Below are positions 1 through 8,894 of a stretch of DNA of 64,000 bases, piece after piece. This DNA is from Allopusillimonas ginsengisoli. GTDB lineage: Bacteria; Pseudomonadota; Gammaproteobacteria; Burkholderiales; Burkholderiaceae_B. Made by a program: the position numbers and the translations under genes. Each line of letters begins with the position of its first letter. The first letter of the stretch is position 1. The DNA is taken from the NCBI RefSeq assembly GCF_004153455.1, contig NZ_SDQE01000002.1, forward strand, positions 310,001 through 374,000, written 5' to 3'. Under the pieces are notes generated by a model that did not search any database, was not told the origin of the DNA, and saw nothing but the letters and a program-made list of their open reading frames with translations.

Positions 1-212
1 AGCAGCGTGTCATAGATCATATAACCGTGGTAGGTCGACATGCTGATCGTGGTGATCGCAGGATCCAACATGCGAAGGCCGGACTGCATCACTGCGGTGA
101 TCGTTTGCGCCGAGGCGCTTGGTGCCGCCAGACAAGCGACGGCGACGGGTGCGGCGGACAAGAAAGACTGGACTAATCGTAAGATAGATAAAGGCTGCGG
201 TTTGGGTGGCAT
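1..212 (-). CDS. ABC transporter substrate-binding protein, family 5 (partial, 5' end only)
   Basis: Only the first 70 or so codons lie in the window; the gene continues past the left edge. The start ATG is at 212 with an AGGAG ribosome site just upstream. The N-terminus is a signal peptide (hydrophobic stretch ending in A-S-A-Q around residues 16-36). The mature start resembles SBP_bac_5 proteins (L-R-M-L-D-P-A-I-T-T, then Y-H-G-Y-M-I-Y-D-T-L), which bind oligopeptides, dipeptides or glutathione in the periplasm. It sits 32 bp downstream of the ATPase gene and is the last visible gene of the transporter operon. The family call rests on this short N-terminal stretch and on context; the ligand cannot be told. 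Confidence 0.8.
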   Translation of the reverse strand, partial: MPPKPQPLSILRLVQSFLSAAPVAVACLAAPSASAQTITAVMQSGLRMLDPAITTISMSTYHGYMIYDTL

Positions 213-244
213 GCTACTCTCCTAGAAGTTGGCTTTTATCGCTG

Positions 245-1936
245 CTACGAGGCAATGGCACGAGCCTGCTTATCGTCGAGGACGCGCAAGTTCTTGAAGT
301 CCCAATTGCGTCCAGGGGCCGCCGCCAGCAGCGAGCGGGTGTAGATGGCTTGTGGGTGGCTAAGAATATCCAGAGCGGATCCTTGTTCCACGATGCGTCC
401 TTGCTGCATGACGATGATGGTGTCGCAGATCTGTGCGGCGACGCGAAGATCATGCGTTATGAAAAGAATGGCGATGCCTGTACGCTCGCGGATATCGTCC
501 AACAAGCGCAGAACCTGGGCTTGTACCGATACGTCCAGGGCGGATACCGCCTCATCTGCTACCAGGATGTCCGGCTCCAGCGACAGTGCTCGCGCAATAC
601 ATATTCGTTGGCGCTGCCCTCCCGAGAATTGATGGGGGTAGCGCTGCATGGCGTCCGCCTCCAGCCCGACGAATTCGAGCATTTCAATGGCCTTCGCCTC
701 CGCCTCGGGGCGCGCCATGCCAAAGTTCGTAAGCCCTTCAATCATGGAGTCGCGGATGCGAATCCTGGGATTCAGCGATCGGTAGGGGTCTTGGAATACC
801 ACCTGAATGCGCCGCCGCAGGGGACCGAGTTCGCGCCGGGAATAGCGAGAGATGTCCATTCCGCCAAGGGAGATCTGACCGGACGTCGGGTGAATCAGAT
901 GCATGATGCAACGTGCGACTGTCGATTTTCCGGAACCGGATTCCCCCACGATGCCCGCAACTTCGGCGCGTTGTAGTCCAAGGTTGATATCTTGCGCCGC
1001 GGTAACGGAACTGCCGGTGCCGAACAGGCGTTTTCGTGTATAGGTTTTGCTTAATGAGACGACGTCCAGGACAGGCTCGCCGGTCAATGGTACGCGTTCG
1101 ACAGGTACGAGACTGGGCACCGAGGTAACCAAGTGGCGCGTGTAAGGGTCGGCGGGTCGGGTGAGAATATCAGTACGGGTACCTGTTTCGACGATCCTGC
1201 CTCTTCGCATGACGACTATTCGGTCGGCGATCTCGGCGACCACGCCGAAGTCGTGTGTAATGAACAGCACTGCTGTGTTCTGCTGTTGTTGAAGCTCTCT
1301 TACCAGCGCCAAGATCTGCTTTTGCGTCGTAACGTCCAGGGCCGTTGTCGGTTCATCGGCAATCAGCAGCTTTGGCCGCAATATCAGCGCCATCGCGATG
1401 ACGATACGTTGCCGCTGTCCCCCAGAAAGCTGATGTGGATACGAGGCATAGATACGTTCGCAGTCTGGCAAATGTACTGAAGCCAGCATATCGAGCACGC
1501 GCTGGCGCCTTTCGGCGGCGCCAAGGTCGGTATGCAGGCGTAGAACTTCCTCGATCTGCGAGCCTGCTGTCTGGATCGGATTCAGGGCCGTCATGGGCTC
1601 TTGAAACACCATGGACATCTGGGCGGCACGCATACGGCGCAGCTGTTCGTCAGTCGCCGCCAAAACATTCTGGCCCTGGACAAGAGCCTCTCCGGCCTCG
1701 ACGACGAGTTCATTGCGCGGTAACAGCCCCATGATGGCCAGGGAGGTTACCGATTTTCCGGAGCCGGACTCTCCGACGATGCAAACCACCTCGCCGGCTT
1801 TCACGTTGAAGGTCAAGTCCTTCACGACGGGCATGTGCTCACCGCGGGTACGGATAGACAGCTGCTTGACCGACAATACAGGCACTATTTCGGTAACTGC
1901 TCCGTTTACGACGTTTGCGTGTTCCTTATGCGTCAC
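245..1936 (-). CDS. Fused dual ABC ATPase of a peptide-type importer (DppD-DppF fusion)
   Basis: 563 residues holding two complete ABC domains, so one chain supplies both ATPases that DppD/DppF or OppD/OppF provide as separate subunits. Domain 1: Walker A GESGSGKS at 55-62, signature LSGGQ at 170-174, Walker B LLIADEP at 190-196. Domain 2: Walker A at 331-338, signature FSGGQ at 437-441, Walker B ILVADEA at 457-463. After the first domain lies the P-x-x-P-Y-T-R region typical of oligopeptide ATPases. The arrangement is like GsiA and YejF. Its start overlaps the stop of the permease gene by 4 nt (ATGA), suggesting translational coupling. It should energise import from the cytoplasmic face. Substrate unknown. 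Confidence 0.93.
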   Translation of the reverse strand: MTHKEHANVVNGAVTEIVPVLSVKQLSIRTRGEHMPVVKDLTFNVKAGEVVCIVGESGSGKSVTSLAIMGLLPRNELVVEAGEALVQGQNVLAATDEQLRRMRAAQMSMVFQEPMTALNPIQTAGSQIEEVLRLHTDLGAAERRQRVLDMLASVHLPDCERIYASYPHQLSGGQRQRIVIAMALILRPKLLIADEPTTALDVTTQKQILALVRELQQQQNTAVLFITHDFGVVAEIADRIVVMRRGRIVETGTRTDILTRPADPYTRHLVTSVPSLVPVERVPLTGEPVLDVVSLSKTYTRKRLFGTGSSVTAAQDINLGLQRAEVAGIVGESGSGKSTVARCIMHLIHPTSGQISLGGMDISRYSRRELGPLRRRIQVVFQDPYRSLNPRIRIRDSMIEGLTNFGMARPEAEAKAIEMLEFVGLEADAMQRYPHQFSGGQRQRICIARALSLEPDILVADEAVSALDVSVQAQVLRLLDDIRERTGIAILFITHDLRVAAQICDTIIVMQQGRIVEQGSALDILSHPQAIYTRSLLAAAPGRNWDFKNLRVLDDKQARAIAS

Positions 1937-2859
1937 TTCAACCTCCTTGCCATTCGTGGATCGAGAGCGTCGCGCAGCGCATCACCGAGCACGTTCACGC
2001 TAAGCACGGTTAGCGATAGAAACAAACCGGGATAAAGAATCAGGCTAGGGCTAAGCTGAAAATACATTCGACCTTCTGCCATGATGTTGCCCCATGAGGA
2101 CGTCTCTGGTGGCAGTCCGGCACCCAGGAAGCTCAGGATGGCTTCCGTGAGGATCGCGGATGCAAAAACGTAAGTACCTTGCACGATAAGAGGGGCGGTT
2201 GCCGCGGGCACCAGATGTCGCCATAAAAGCACTGGCAGGCTGGTGCCTAGCGTTAGCGCGGCTTCTACATAGGGTTCGTGTCTTACCGTCAGAATCGTGC
2301 CGCGAACCAGACGCACCACCCGCGGGATCTCGGGGATGGTAATTGCCACCATGACTGTCACGAGGCTTGCGCCGCTTAATGAAACCAGTGCAATAGCCAG
2401 CAGTACGCCGGGGATGGCCATGATGCCGTCCATGAGACGCATGATGATCGCGTCTACCCATGGGAAGTAACCAACGATCACGCCGATGAACAGGCCGGCC
2501 ACTACTGCCGTCATGGCAGCCCCCAGGCCCACAATGAGGGAGACTCTGGAGCCATAGACGACCCGAGAGTAGACATCCCTACCGAAGGCGTCAGTACCGA
2601 ACCAGTGCACCGACGAAGCGTGAGAAAGCCGTTGCGCCGGATCGAGCGCAAGCGGGTCGGTAGTGCCCAGCAGCGGCGCGAAGATCGCGATGGCGACAAT
2701 CAGAAGAAGAATGACAAACGCCAGTAGCGTTGGGCCACTGCTGAACAACTGACGAAAATGTTCCAGCAGGCTCGTGGGGCGTGATGAAATCTCTTCGTAG
2801 CCATTGAGGTCGGAAGGCGTAGCTTGCAAACTGGTTTTGCTGTGGGATGCAGAAGTCAT
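1933..2859 (-). CDS. ABC transporter permease, DppC/OppC type
   Basis: 308-residue inner-membrane permease. A cytoplasmic N-terminal tail of about 42 residues leads into the first membrane helix (about 44-62), followed by the conserved H-W-F-G-T-D-x-F-G-R-D periplasmic motif at 85-95, as in DppC-like proteins. The EAA coupling loop, which docks on the ATPase, is visible at about 199-213 (E-A-A-L-T-L-G). It lies 8 bp after the DppB-type gene and overlaps the ATPase gene, so it is the second membrane subunit of one transporter. Substrate is not deducible; peptide or glutathione are the usual ligands of the family. Confidence 0.92.
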   Translation of the reverse strand: MTSASHSKTSLQATPSDLNGYEEISSRPTSLLEHFRQLFSSGPTLLAFVILLLIVAIAIFAPLLGTTDPLALDPAQRLSHASSVHWFGTDAFGRDVYSRVVYGSRVSLIVGLGAAMTAVVAGLFIGVIVGYFPWVDAIIMRLMDGIMAIPGVLLAIALVSLSGASLVTVMVAITIPEIPRVVRLVRGTILTVRHEPYVEAALTLGTSLPVLLWRHLVPAATAPLIVQGTYVFASAILTEAILSFLGAGLPPETSSWGNIMAEGRMYFQLSPSLILYPGLFLSLTVLSVNVLGDALRDALDPRMARRLK

Positions 2860-2867
2860 GGCTGGCC

Positions 2868-3809
2868 TTAATACCTGATCCTTGGATCGACCACGCAGTA
2901 GAGGATATCTACGACGAGATTGATAAGGATGTAGACGAACGAAAACAGCAGGATCAGCCCTTGAATGACCGGATAGTCGCGGGCGAGGACCGCCTCGACA
3001 ACCAGGCGTCCAAGGCCGGGCAGGTTGAACACGGACTCGGTAACCACCACGCCGCCGATCAGCATGCTGACGCCTATGCCTATGATGGTGATGATGGGTA
3101 CCGCCGCGTTGCCCAAAGCGTGTTGCATAACGACGGCACGCTCTTTCAGTCCTTTTGCCCTTGCGGTGCGAATGTAATCTTCACCCAAAACTTCGATGAT
3201 GCTGGTCCGCGTGATTCGAGCGATCAGGGCAACATAGACAGTGCTCAGGGTCATGGTTGGCAAGATGAGCCGCTGAAAATAGGGCCAGAATCCTTCCGAA
3301 AGCGGCTTATAGCCCTGCACTGGCAGCCACTGAAGATTGATCGAGACGACGAAGATCAGAGCGTAGGCGACAACGAAGGCGGGCACTGAAAACCCAAGCA
3401 CCGAGAATGACATGACCGCCCGGTCTAGTAGTTTTCCGCGACGCCATGCAGCAATCGTCCCCAGAGGTACCGCCACAAGAACGCTGAATATGATGGTGAA
3501 GGTGGAGATGGAAAGGGTTGGTCCGATACGGTTCACAATCATTTCCGTGACAGGGACGTCTGATATGAGGGAGACCCCCAGGTTTCCCTGCAGCAGTTGC
3601 ACTATCCAATGCACGAACTGTATGTACAGGGGCTCGTCCAGGCCCATACTATGGCGTATCTGTCGTAGCTGATCGGGGGTCGCCAAGTCTCCGGCAAGCA
3701 GCGCTGCGGGATCACCTGGCGTTAGCCGAAGAATGGCAAACACGACGATGGCAACCATTAGCATCACTGGAATTGTTGCGATTAATCGTTTTGCGATGAA
3801 TGACAGCAT
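2868..3809 (-). CDS. ABC transporter permease, DppB/OppB type
   Basis: 313 residues. The N-terminal helix starts at once (M-L-S-F-I-A-K-R-L, then a long hydrophobic stretch), followed by the periplasmic region with F-A-I-L-R-L-T-P-G-D-P typical of DppB. An EAA-like loop (E-D-Y-I-R-T-A-R-A-K-G-L) is present in the C-terminal half. It forms the membrane pore together with the DppC-type protein. It is 42 bp downstream of the Lrp-type regulator on the same strand, so regulator and transporter may be co-transcribed. Length and motif order match the family. Confidence 0.92.
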   Translation of the reverse strand: MLSFIAKRLIATIPVMLMVAIVVFAILRLTPGDPAALLAGDLATPDQLRQIRHSMGLDEPLYIQFVHWIVQLLQGNLGVSLISDVPVTEMIVNRIGPTLSISTFTIIFSVLVAVPLGTIAAWRRGKLLDRAVMSFSVLGFSVPAFVVAYALIFVVSINLQWLPVQGYKPLSEGFWPYFQRLILPTMTLSTVYVALIARITRTSIIEVLGEDYIRTARAKGLKERAVVMQHALGNAAVPIITIIGIGVSMLIGGVVVTESVFNLPGLGRLVVEAVLARDYPVIQGLILLFSFVYILINLVVDILYCVVDPRIRY

Positions 3810-3851
3810 TTTGTCTACTCCGACAACGGTGTTAGATGTCTGGGCACGCCG

Positions 3852-4367
3852 CTAGTCAGGGATCGGCGCTATGCCGCCCGCTTTGGCCTCGTGCATGGCA
3901 ACGTATGAATGAGTGATACGCACCCCCGGCAACCTCAGAATCTTGTCCTCAAGCAGGTGGCGGAACGCATTGATATCTTCGACGCGGATCTTCATGACGA
4001 AATCGACATCGCCGGTGACCATGTGGCACTCGACAATCTCTTTGATCTGTGAAATGGCTTCGCTAAATTTCTCGTACACACCGTCTATGGCGCGATCGAA
4101 CGAAATCAAGGCGAAGATCAACATCGGGTAGCCGACCATATCGGGTTGAACCACAGCGCGGTAGCCATGAATGAAGCCTTCGCTCTCCAGTCGCCGTACT
4201 CGCTCGAGGCAAGGCGTGGGGCTTAGATCGACCTGCTTGGAAAGCCATTGGTTGGTGGCGCGGCCGTTTTCCTGTAGCAGCTTCAAAATCTTTCTGTCGA
4301 TGGCATCGAGCTCTCGCTTGTTGCGCTCATTAGCGACCTGTCGAATATTTGGCGGATGGCGAGTCAT
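3852..4367 (-). CDS. Lrp/AsnC-family transcriptional regulator
   Basis: 171 residues. An N-terminal winged helix-turn-helix (about 20-75: L-D-A-I-D-R-K-I-L-K-L-L-Q, then L-S-x-x-V-D-L-S-P-T-P-C-L-E-R-V) is followed by a RAM ligand-binding domain (about 82-160) with the V-T-G-D-V-D-F segment. Lrp-type proteins form octamers or dimers that sense amino acids or related metabolites. Its place at the head of the peptide-transporter operon suggests it controls that operon and itself. Two perfect inverted repeats lie upstream (4463-4480 and 4500-4516). There is a short basic N-terminal extension (about 15 residues) compared with Lrp. Confidence 0.92.
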   Translation of the reverse strand: MTRHPPNIRQVANERNKRELDAIDRKILKLLQENGRATNQWLSKQVDLSPTPCLERVRRLESEGFIHGYRAVVQPDMVGYPMLIFALISFDRAIDGVYEKFSEAISQIKEIVECHMVTGDVDFVMKIRVEDINAFRHLLEDKILRLPGVRITHSYVAMHEAKAGGIAPIPD

Positions 4368-4462
4368 TGGCTACTCCGGTATGTCCATGCCGTGACCACT
4401 GTGGTCTTCATGGCCAGTCTTCTTTACAACCTTTAGTATATGAATGTATCTACAAAAACAAT

Positions 4463-4516
4463 ATAGGTGTTAGCACCTATGCTACAAATCGCCATTTTAG
4501 CAGTTAGTTTAACTGC
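4463..4516. promoter_or_regulatory. Two short inverted repeats upstream of the Lrp-type gene
   Basis: 4463-4480 has perfect 7-bp arms ATAGGTG/CACCTAT around TTAG. 4500-4516 has perfect arms GCAGTTA/TAACTGC around GTT. Both lie in an AT-rich stretch about 95-150 bp upstream of the regulator's start codon. They are possible operator sites for autoregulation. That is inference; one of them could instead be a leftover of the neighbouring insertion sequences. Confidence 0.35.
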
Positions 4517-4555
4517 CTTTTATAATAATTACAGGATCCATAGCCGGAAGGGTAG

Positions 4556-4720
4556 GGGTGCTTGGCTCGTTTGTCTCAGCCCCGACAGCCGTATTGCAAC
4601 TGCAAAAATAAAACAATAGTTGCCAAGAAGCAGGCACGACCGTTTCAAGTCGGTTGGAAAATGGTGGGCATGGCCTTCATTGAACGGGCTAAACAGATCA
4701 TTGGGCTGAGGCAGCCATAA
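4556..4720 (+). pseudogene. ORF fragment next to the IS scar, unidentified
   Basis: An open frame with no clear start runs from just after a stop at 4553-4555 to TAA at 4718-4720 (about 54 codons). Its end reads M-V-G-M-A-F-I-E-R-A-K-Q-I-I-G-L-R-Q-P. It butts against the point where the IS1182-type transposase breaks off (about 4728), so it may be the 3' end of another inserted gene or element. I do not recognise the family. Confidence 0.25.
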
Positions 4721-4728
4721 CTGCGACC

Positions 4729-5448
4729 ATCCACAATAATGCCCGCTTGCAGGTCTATCAGATAGTTGGTCGAAAAGGCATAGAAAGCCGGATCGCCTGG
4801 GGCGGCCGTCGAGCGTGCGGCCGATCGGTCAGCGAAATATTCTTCGCGGGTGTTGTCGACTCTGATGAAGCGCAGATGTTGTCATCGCTTGGATTGTTCT
4901 CTTCCAACGCTTCGAGATATTCGCGCACGGCACGGCTTTGTCGGTCGCCTTGGCGCCAGTCGATGACTTCAGTGCCGGGAATGCCACGTGCTCGGTTGGC
5001 ATCAGCCTTGATGACGCTGGCATCAATAGCAAACCCTTCACCTGCCACAAGGCCTTCGATCATGCACCGGCGCAGGACGGATTCGAACACATGGCGTAAC
5101 GTCTCACTATCGCGAAAGCGACCATGTCGATTCTTTGAAAAGGCTGAATGGTCGGGCACTGCATCTTCCAGCCCCAGGCGACAGAACCAACGATACGCCA
5201 GGTTCGGGTGCACCTCTTCGCATAGTCGGCGTTCAGAGCGAATGCCAAAGCAGTAACCCAAGAGCAGCATACGCACCATCAACTCCGCATCAATCGAAGG
5301 CCGACCCGTGTGGCTATAAAAAGGGGCGAGATGCTTGCGCAAGTCACCCAGGCCAAAAAAAGCGACCAATGCCGCGCAACAAATGGGACCGAGACACGTG
5401 ATCATCCAGGTTGAAGGAATAGCAGCGTCCTAGCCTGTAGCAGGTCAT
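4729..5448 (-). pseudogene. IS1182-type transposase, frameshifted and 3'-truncated
   Basis: The conserved N-terminal half of an IS1182-like DDE transposase is readable only by joining three frames. From ATG 5448: M-T-C-Y-R-L-G-R-C-Y-S-F-N-L-D-D-H-V. A 7-A run at about 5352-5358 shifts the frame before G-L-G-D-L-R-K-H-L-A-P-F-Y-S-H-T-G-R-P-S-I-D. The next part carries S-E-R-R-L-C-E-E-V-H-P-N-L-A-Y-R-W-F-C and E-G-F-A-I-D-A-S-V. A second shift, apparently a lost base near 4822-4826, precedes A-F-Y-A-F-S-T-N-Y-L-I-D. Homology stops at about 4729, so the later catalytic residues are missing. The element is dead. No terminal inverted repeats were identified. Confidence 0.88.
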
Positions 5449-5831
5449 CACGCAACGTGCCTGGCTTGCCGCCTGCCCAGCGACAAGCGGGAAAATGTAA
5501 ACGGTTGGGCTTGTATGATAGCTATGGTTTACAAAACACGTCTCAACCCATGCAATCTTACAACCATCTAAAGGTGCAGCACAGAGGAAAAATCGCTCAA
5601 TCAGTCGCTGTTGACATACCTTCTAACTATATAGAACGTCATGATCTGACGCATGGCTTATCCAAGAAACAAAACTCAAAATACGGCCGCGTCGATGGCG
5701 CGGCATGCAGATGCCATTGTAAACACCGCTGCACAAGCGGGGCGTCGCCGCGCCGTTCAAAGTTTCGGGCAGGCCCGAGCAACGAAGATACTTGGCATAC
5801 AGCGTCTGGCATCGCGCACGCCTGCCCTGCC
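5449..5831. other. Non-coding stretch between IS scar and efflux operon
   Basis: No convincing gene. A TTGACA at 5611-5616 is followed by an AT-rich TATATA only 11 bp later, a poor promoter spacing. A short forward frame starting at 5653 runs antisense into the 3' end of the efflux gene and has no recognisable domain. The region probably holds remains of the IS insertion site. Confidence 0.4.
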
Positions 5832-8800
5832 TCAAACGTCGCTGGTGCTCGCCGTGGGCCTGGCTTTGCTGGCGATCAAGGTATAGGCCACCGGCACGAC
5901 AAACAGCGTGAGTATGGTGCCCAATGCGAGCCCACCGACCAGAACCCAGCCAATCTGTTGACGAGATTCAGCGCCTGCGCCCGTCGCATAGGCTAGCGGC
6001 AGCACGCCCAGCACCATGGCGCCGGTCGTCATCAGGATGGGCCGCAGACGCATCACGCTGGCCTGAACAACCGCCTCCATCATTTCAGCACCCTCTGCCC
6101 GCAGTTGATTGGCGAACTCGCAGATCAGGATGCCATGCTTGGTGATCAGCCCGACCAGGGTAATCAACCCGATCTGGCTGTAGATGGACAATGTACCTCC
6201 GGACAGATACAAGGCAAGCAACGCACCTGTCATGGACAGCGGCACTGAAAGCATGATGATGAGCGGATTGCGCCAACTCTCGAACTGTGCCGCCAACACC
6301 AGGTAAATGAACGCCAGCGCCATCGCAAACACCAGATAGATGCCACCCGAGGAATCGCGATACTCACGCGACTGGCCATCCAGATCGGTCTGCACGGTTG
6401 CCGGGAGCACATCGCGCGCAACCTGATCCATGTGTTCAAGGACTTCGCCCAGCGCGTAGCCGGGTGCGATCGCCGCTTCCACCTTGACCGCTCGCAAGCG
6501 ATTAAAGTGATTGAGCGATTGCGGCGAAACACTTTCGACCACCTGCACAAAATTCGACAGTTGAACCATGGTGCCGTCGCGGGTACGAACGAAGATATCC
6601 GAAATGTCGGCAGGGTCGGCCCTGTCTGTTTTCCTGACCTGAACGATCACGTCATACTGCTCACCGCTATCCCTGAAACGCGTGACCTGTCGCCCGCCAA
6701 GCATCGATTCCAGCGTACGCCCTACTTCGTCCACGTCAACGCCCACGTCAGCAAGCTTGTCGCGCTGAACAATCACGCGCAACTCCGGTGTATTGAGGCG
6801 AAGATCGGTATCGACGTTCTGCAAGCCAGGATAACTGCGCAGCTCGTCCAGAAACACCTTGACCAGTCTGTCCATTTCGGGATAGCTGGCCTGACTCATG
6901 ATCATGAAGTTCACTGGTTTAGACGTGGCGCGCTGACCAAGCGACGGAGGATTGGTCGGGAACGCCCTGACGCCGGACAGTTGGTCGAACTGCGGCTTGA
7001 GTTCCTGTGTGATGGTTTGCTGCTTCTTGTCGCGCTGATCCCAATGCTTCAAGCGCAAAATGGCGATGCCGTCCGTGATGGTGGGAAATCCGATGATGGA
7101 CTGGTTGGCCGCCGCCTCCGGTATCGTGCTGTAGATGCGCTCCACCTTTTCCATGCTATGCAGCATGTAATCGATGGTCGATCCTTCCGGCGCGGTCAAC
7201 ATGCCGTAGATGACACCGCGGTCTTCAAGCGGCGCCAGCTCGCTTTTGACCACTTTGAACAACATCCCGCTGCCCAGCGCCACCACCAGACCGAGTAGCA
7301 GTACCAGCATGCGATGCCGAAGTGCGCGCTTCAGGCCGTTTCGATAGCGATTGGTGAGCGCCACCAGCAGCCTTTCAATAAAGGTGTACACCCTGCCATG
7401 GCCTTTCTGGTGCCGCAGCAGCACTGAGCACATCATGGGTGTCAGCGTCAGGGCCATGAAGCCCGACACCAGCACCGCACCCGCAAGCGTCAAGGCAAAC
7501 TCAATGAACAGCCGGCCGGTACGCCCTGTGGCGAACGCCAATGGCGCGTAGACCGTGACAAGCGTCAGGGTCATGGCCACCACGGCAAAGCCTATCTCCT
7601 TCGAGCCCAGAAAGGCCGCCTCCAGCCGCGTTTTGCCTTCTTCCATGTGGCGAAAGATATTCTCCAGCACCACAATCGCATCATCCACCACAAGCCCGAT
7701 GGCCAGCACCATGGCCAGCAATGTCAATGTATTGATGGAGAATCCAAAAAAATACATCACCCCAAACGCACCGATCAGCGACACGGGAATCGTGACGATG
7801 GGGATCAGGCTGGCGCGCACGCTGCGCAAGAAAAAGAAAATCACCAGCACGACCAGCAGCACGGCTTCGCCAACGGTGTGATACACCGAGCGTATGGATT
7901 CCTGAATGAACACAGACGTGTCATAGGTGATGTCCAGCCGCATCCCCGAAGGCAGGTTTTCGTTGATGGCGTCGACCTCTGTGCGGGCAACGCGCGACAA
8001 GTCCAGCGGATTGGCAGTGGATTGCTTGGTGATGCCAATCAGCAGGCTGGACTTGCCATTGATGCGAGCCAGCACGCGATCATCCAGTGCGCCGATCTGA
8101 ACATCCGCAACGTCGCTCATGCGTACGGGATATCCATTGACGTTGGAAACAATCACTTCCTTGAATTGCTGAACCGTCTGCAAATCCGTGGTCGACATCA
8201 CGGTGAATTCCCGCTGCTTCGATTCGATGCGACCGGCAGGAATAAGCACGTTCTGTGCTCGCAAGGCATTTTCTACGTCTTGCACAATCAGGCCGTAGGC
8301 CGCGAGCTTGGCGCGATCCACATAGATGCGCATAGACGGCAGGCGCTCGCCATACACGCGTACTTCGGCAGCGCCGGGCAGCACGGACAGCCGCGTCTTG
8401 ATATAACGGTTGATATAGTCCGATGCTTCGATGGTGGACATATTGCCCGTCGTGACAGACAGGAAAATAATCGGAGTCGTATCGGCCTCGACCTTGCTGA
8501 TGATGGGCTCATCCACCTCGTCGGGCAGATAACGGCGCGCCCGCGATACCTTGTCGCGCACATCGGCCGCCGCGGAATCCGGATCGCGGGACAGGTTGAA
8601 TTTAACGTTGATATAACTGGTTTCGGAACGACTGCGCGATGTCATGACATCCACGCCCTCGATGCCCGACAGTTGATCTTCCAGCGGCTTGGTGACCTGA
8701 GACTCAATGACTTCGGGCGAAGCGCCTTTGTAATCGGTGCGAACAGAGACCACGGGCTCGTCGATGGCGGGGTATTCGCGCACGGTCAGGCGTTCATAGG

Positions 8801-8882
8801 ATATGAGGCCTATCAGCAGAATGATCAACGACAAAACCGTTGCGAAAACGGGCCGTTTGATACAGATTTCCGAGATAACCAT
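5832..8882 (-). CDS. RND multidrug efflux transporter (HAE1 family) inner-membrane pump
   Basis: 1016 residues, the usual size for AcrB/MexB relatives. The N-terminus (I-S-E-I-C-I-K-R-P-V-F-A-T-V-L) and first helix (about 13-33) match the family. The proton-relay pair is present as G-L-V-V-D-D-A-I-V-V-L-E-N-I in TM4, and the TM10 lysine as L-I-T-K-H-G-I-L. Pumps of this type take drugs or toxic compounds from the periplasm and inner membrane and pass them to an outer-membrane channel, driven by proton import. The adaptor gene lies 12 bp upstream in the same operon. No outer-membrane factor gene is nearby, so the pump probably uses one encoded elsewhere. Substrate cannot be read from sequence. 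Confidence 0.95.
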   Translation of the reverse strand: MVISEICIKRPVFATVLSLIILLIGLISYERLTVREYPAIDEPVVSVRTDYKGASPEVIESQVTKPLEDQLSGIEGVDVMTSRSRSETSYINVKFNLSRDPDSAAADVRDKVSRARRYLPDEVDEPIISKVEADTTPIIFLSVTTGNMSTIEASDYINRYIKTRLSVLPGAAEVRVYGERLPSMRIYVDRAKLAAYGLIVQDVENALRAQNVLIPAGRIESKQREFTVMSTTDLQTVQQFKEVIVSNVNGYPVRMSDVADVQIGALDDRVLARINGKSSLLIGITKQSTANPLDLSRVARTEVDAINENLPSGMRLDITYDTSVFIQESIRSVYHTVGEAVLLVVLVIFFFLRSVRASLIPIVTIPVSLIGAFGVMYFFGFSINTLTLLAMVLAIGLVVDDAIVVLENIFRHMEEGKTRLEAAFLGSKEIGFAVVAMTLTLVTVYAPLAFATGRTGRLFIEFALTLAGAVLVSGFMALTLTPMMCSVLLRHQKGHGRVYTFIERLLVALTNRYRNGLKRALRHRMLVLLLGLVVALGSGMLFKVVKSELAPLEDRGVIYGMLTAPEGSTIDYMLHSMEKVERIYSTIPEAAANQSIIGFPTITDGIAILRLKHWDQRDKKQQTITQELKPQFDQLSGVRAFPTNPPSLGQRATSKPVNFMIMSQASYPEMDRLVKVFLDELRSYPGLQNVDTDLRLNTPELRVIVQRDKLADVGVDVDEVGRTLESMLGGRQVTRFRDSGEQYDVIVQVRKTDRADPADISDIFVRTRDGTMVQLSNFVQVVESVSPQSLNHFNRLRAVKVEAAIAPGYALGEVLEHMDQVARDVLPATVQTDLDGQSREYRDSSGGIYLVFAMALAFIYLVLAAQFESWRNPLIIMLSVPLSMTGALLALYLSGGTLSIYSQIGLITLVGLITKHGILICEFANQLRAEGAEMMEAVVQASVMRLRPILMTTGAMVLGVLPLAYATGAGAESRQQIGWVLVGGLALGTILTLFVVPVAYTLIASKARPTASTSDV

Positions 8883-8894
8883 GCCAGTGCGCCC

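Noticed and set aside
206-976. 256-codon plus-strand frame
   Set aside because: Antisense to the dual ABC ATPase gene, which has all expected motifs.
5653-5886. 77-codon frame after the IS scar
   Set aside because: Runs antisense into the pump gene, has no recognisable domain and only a poorly spaced promoter-like sequence.
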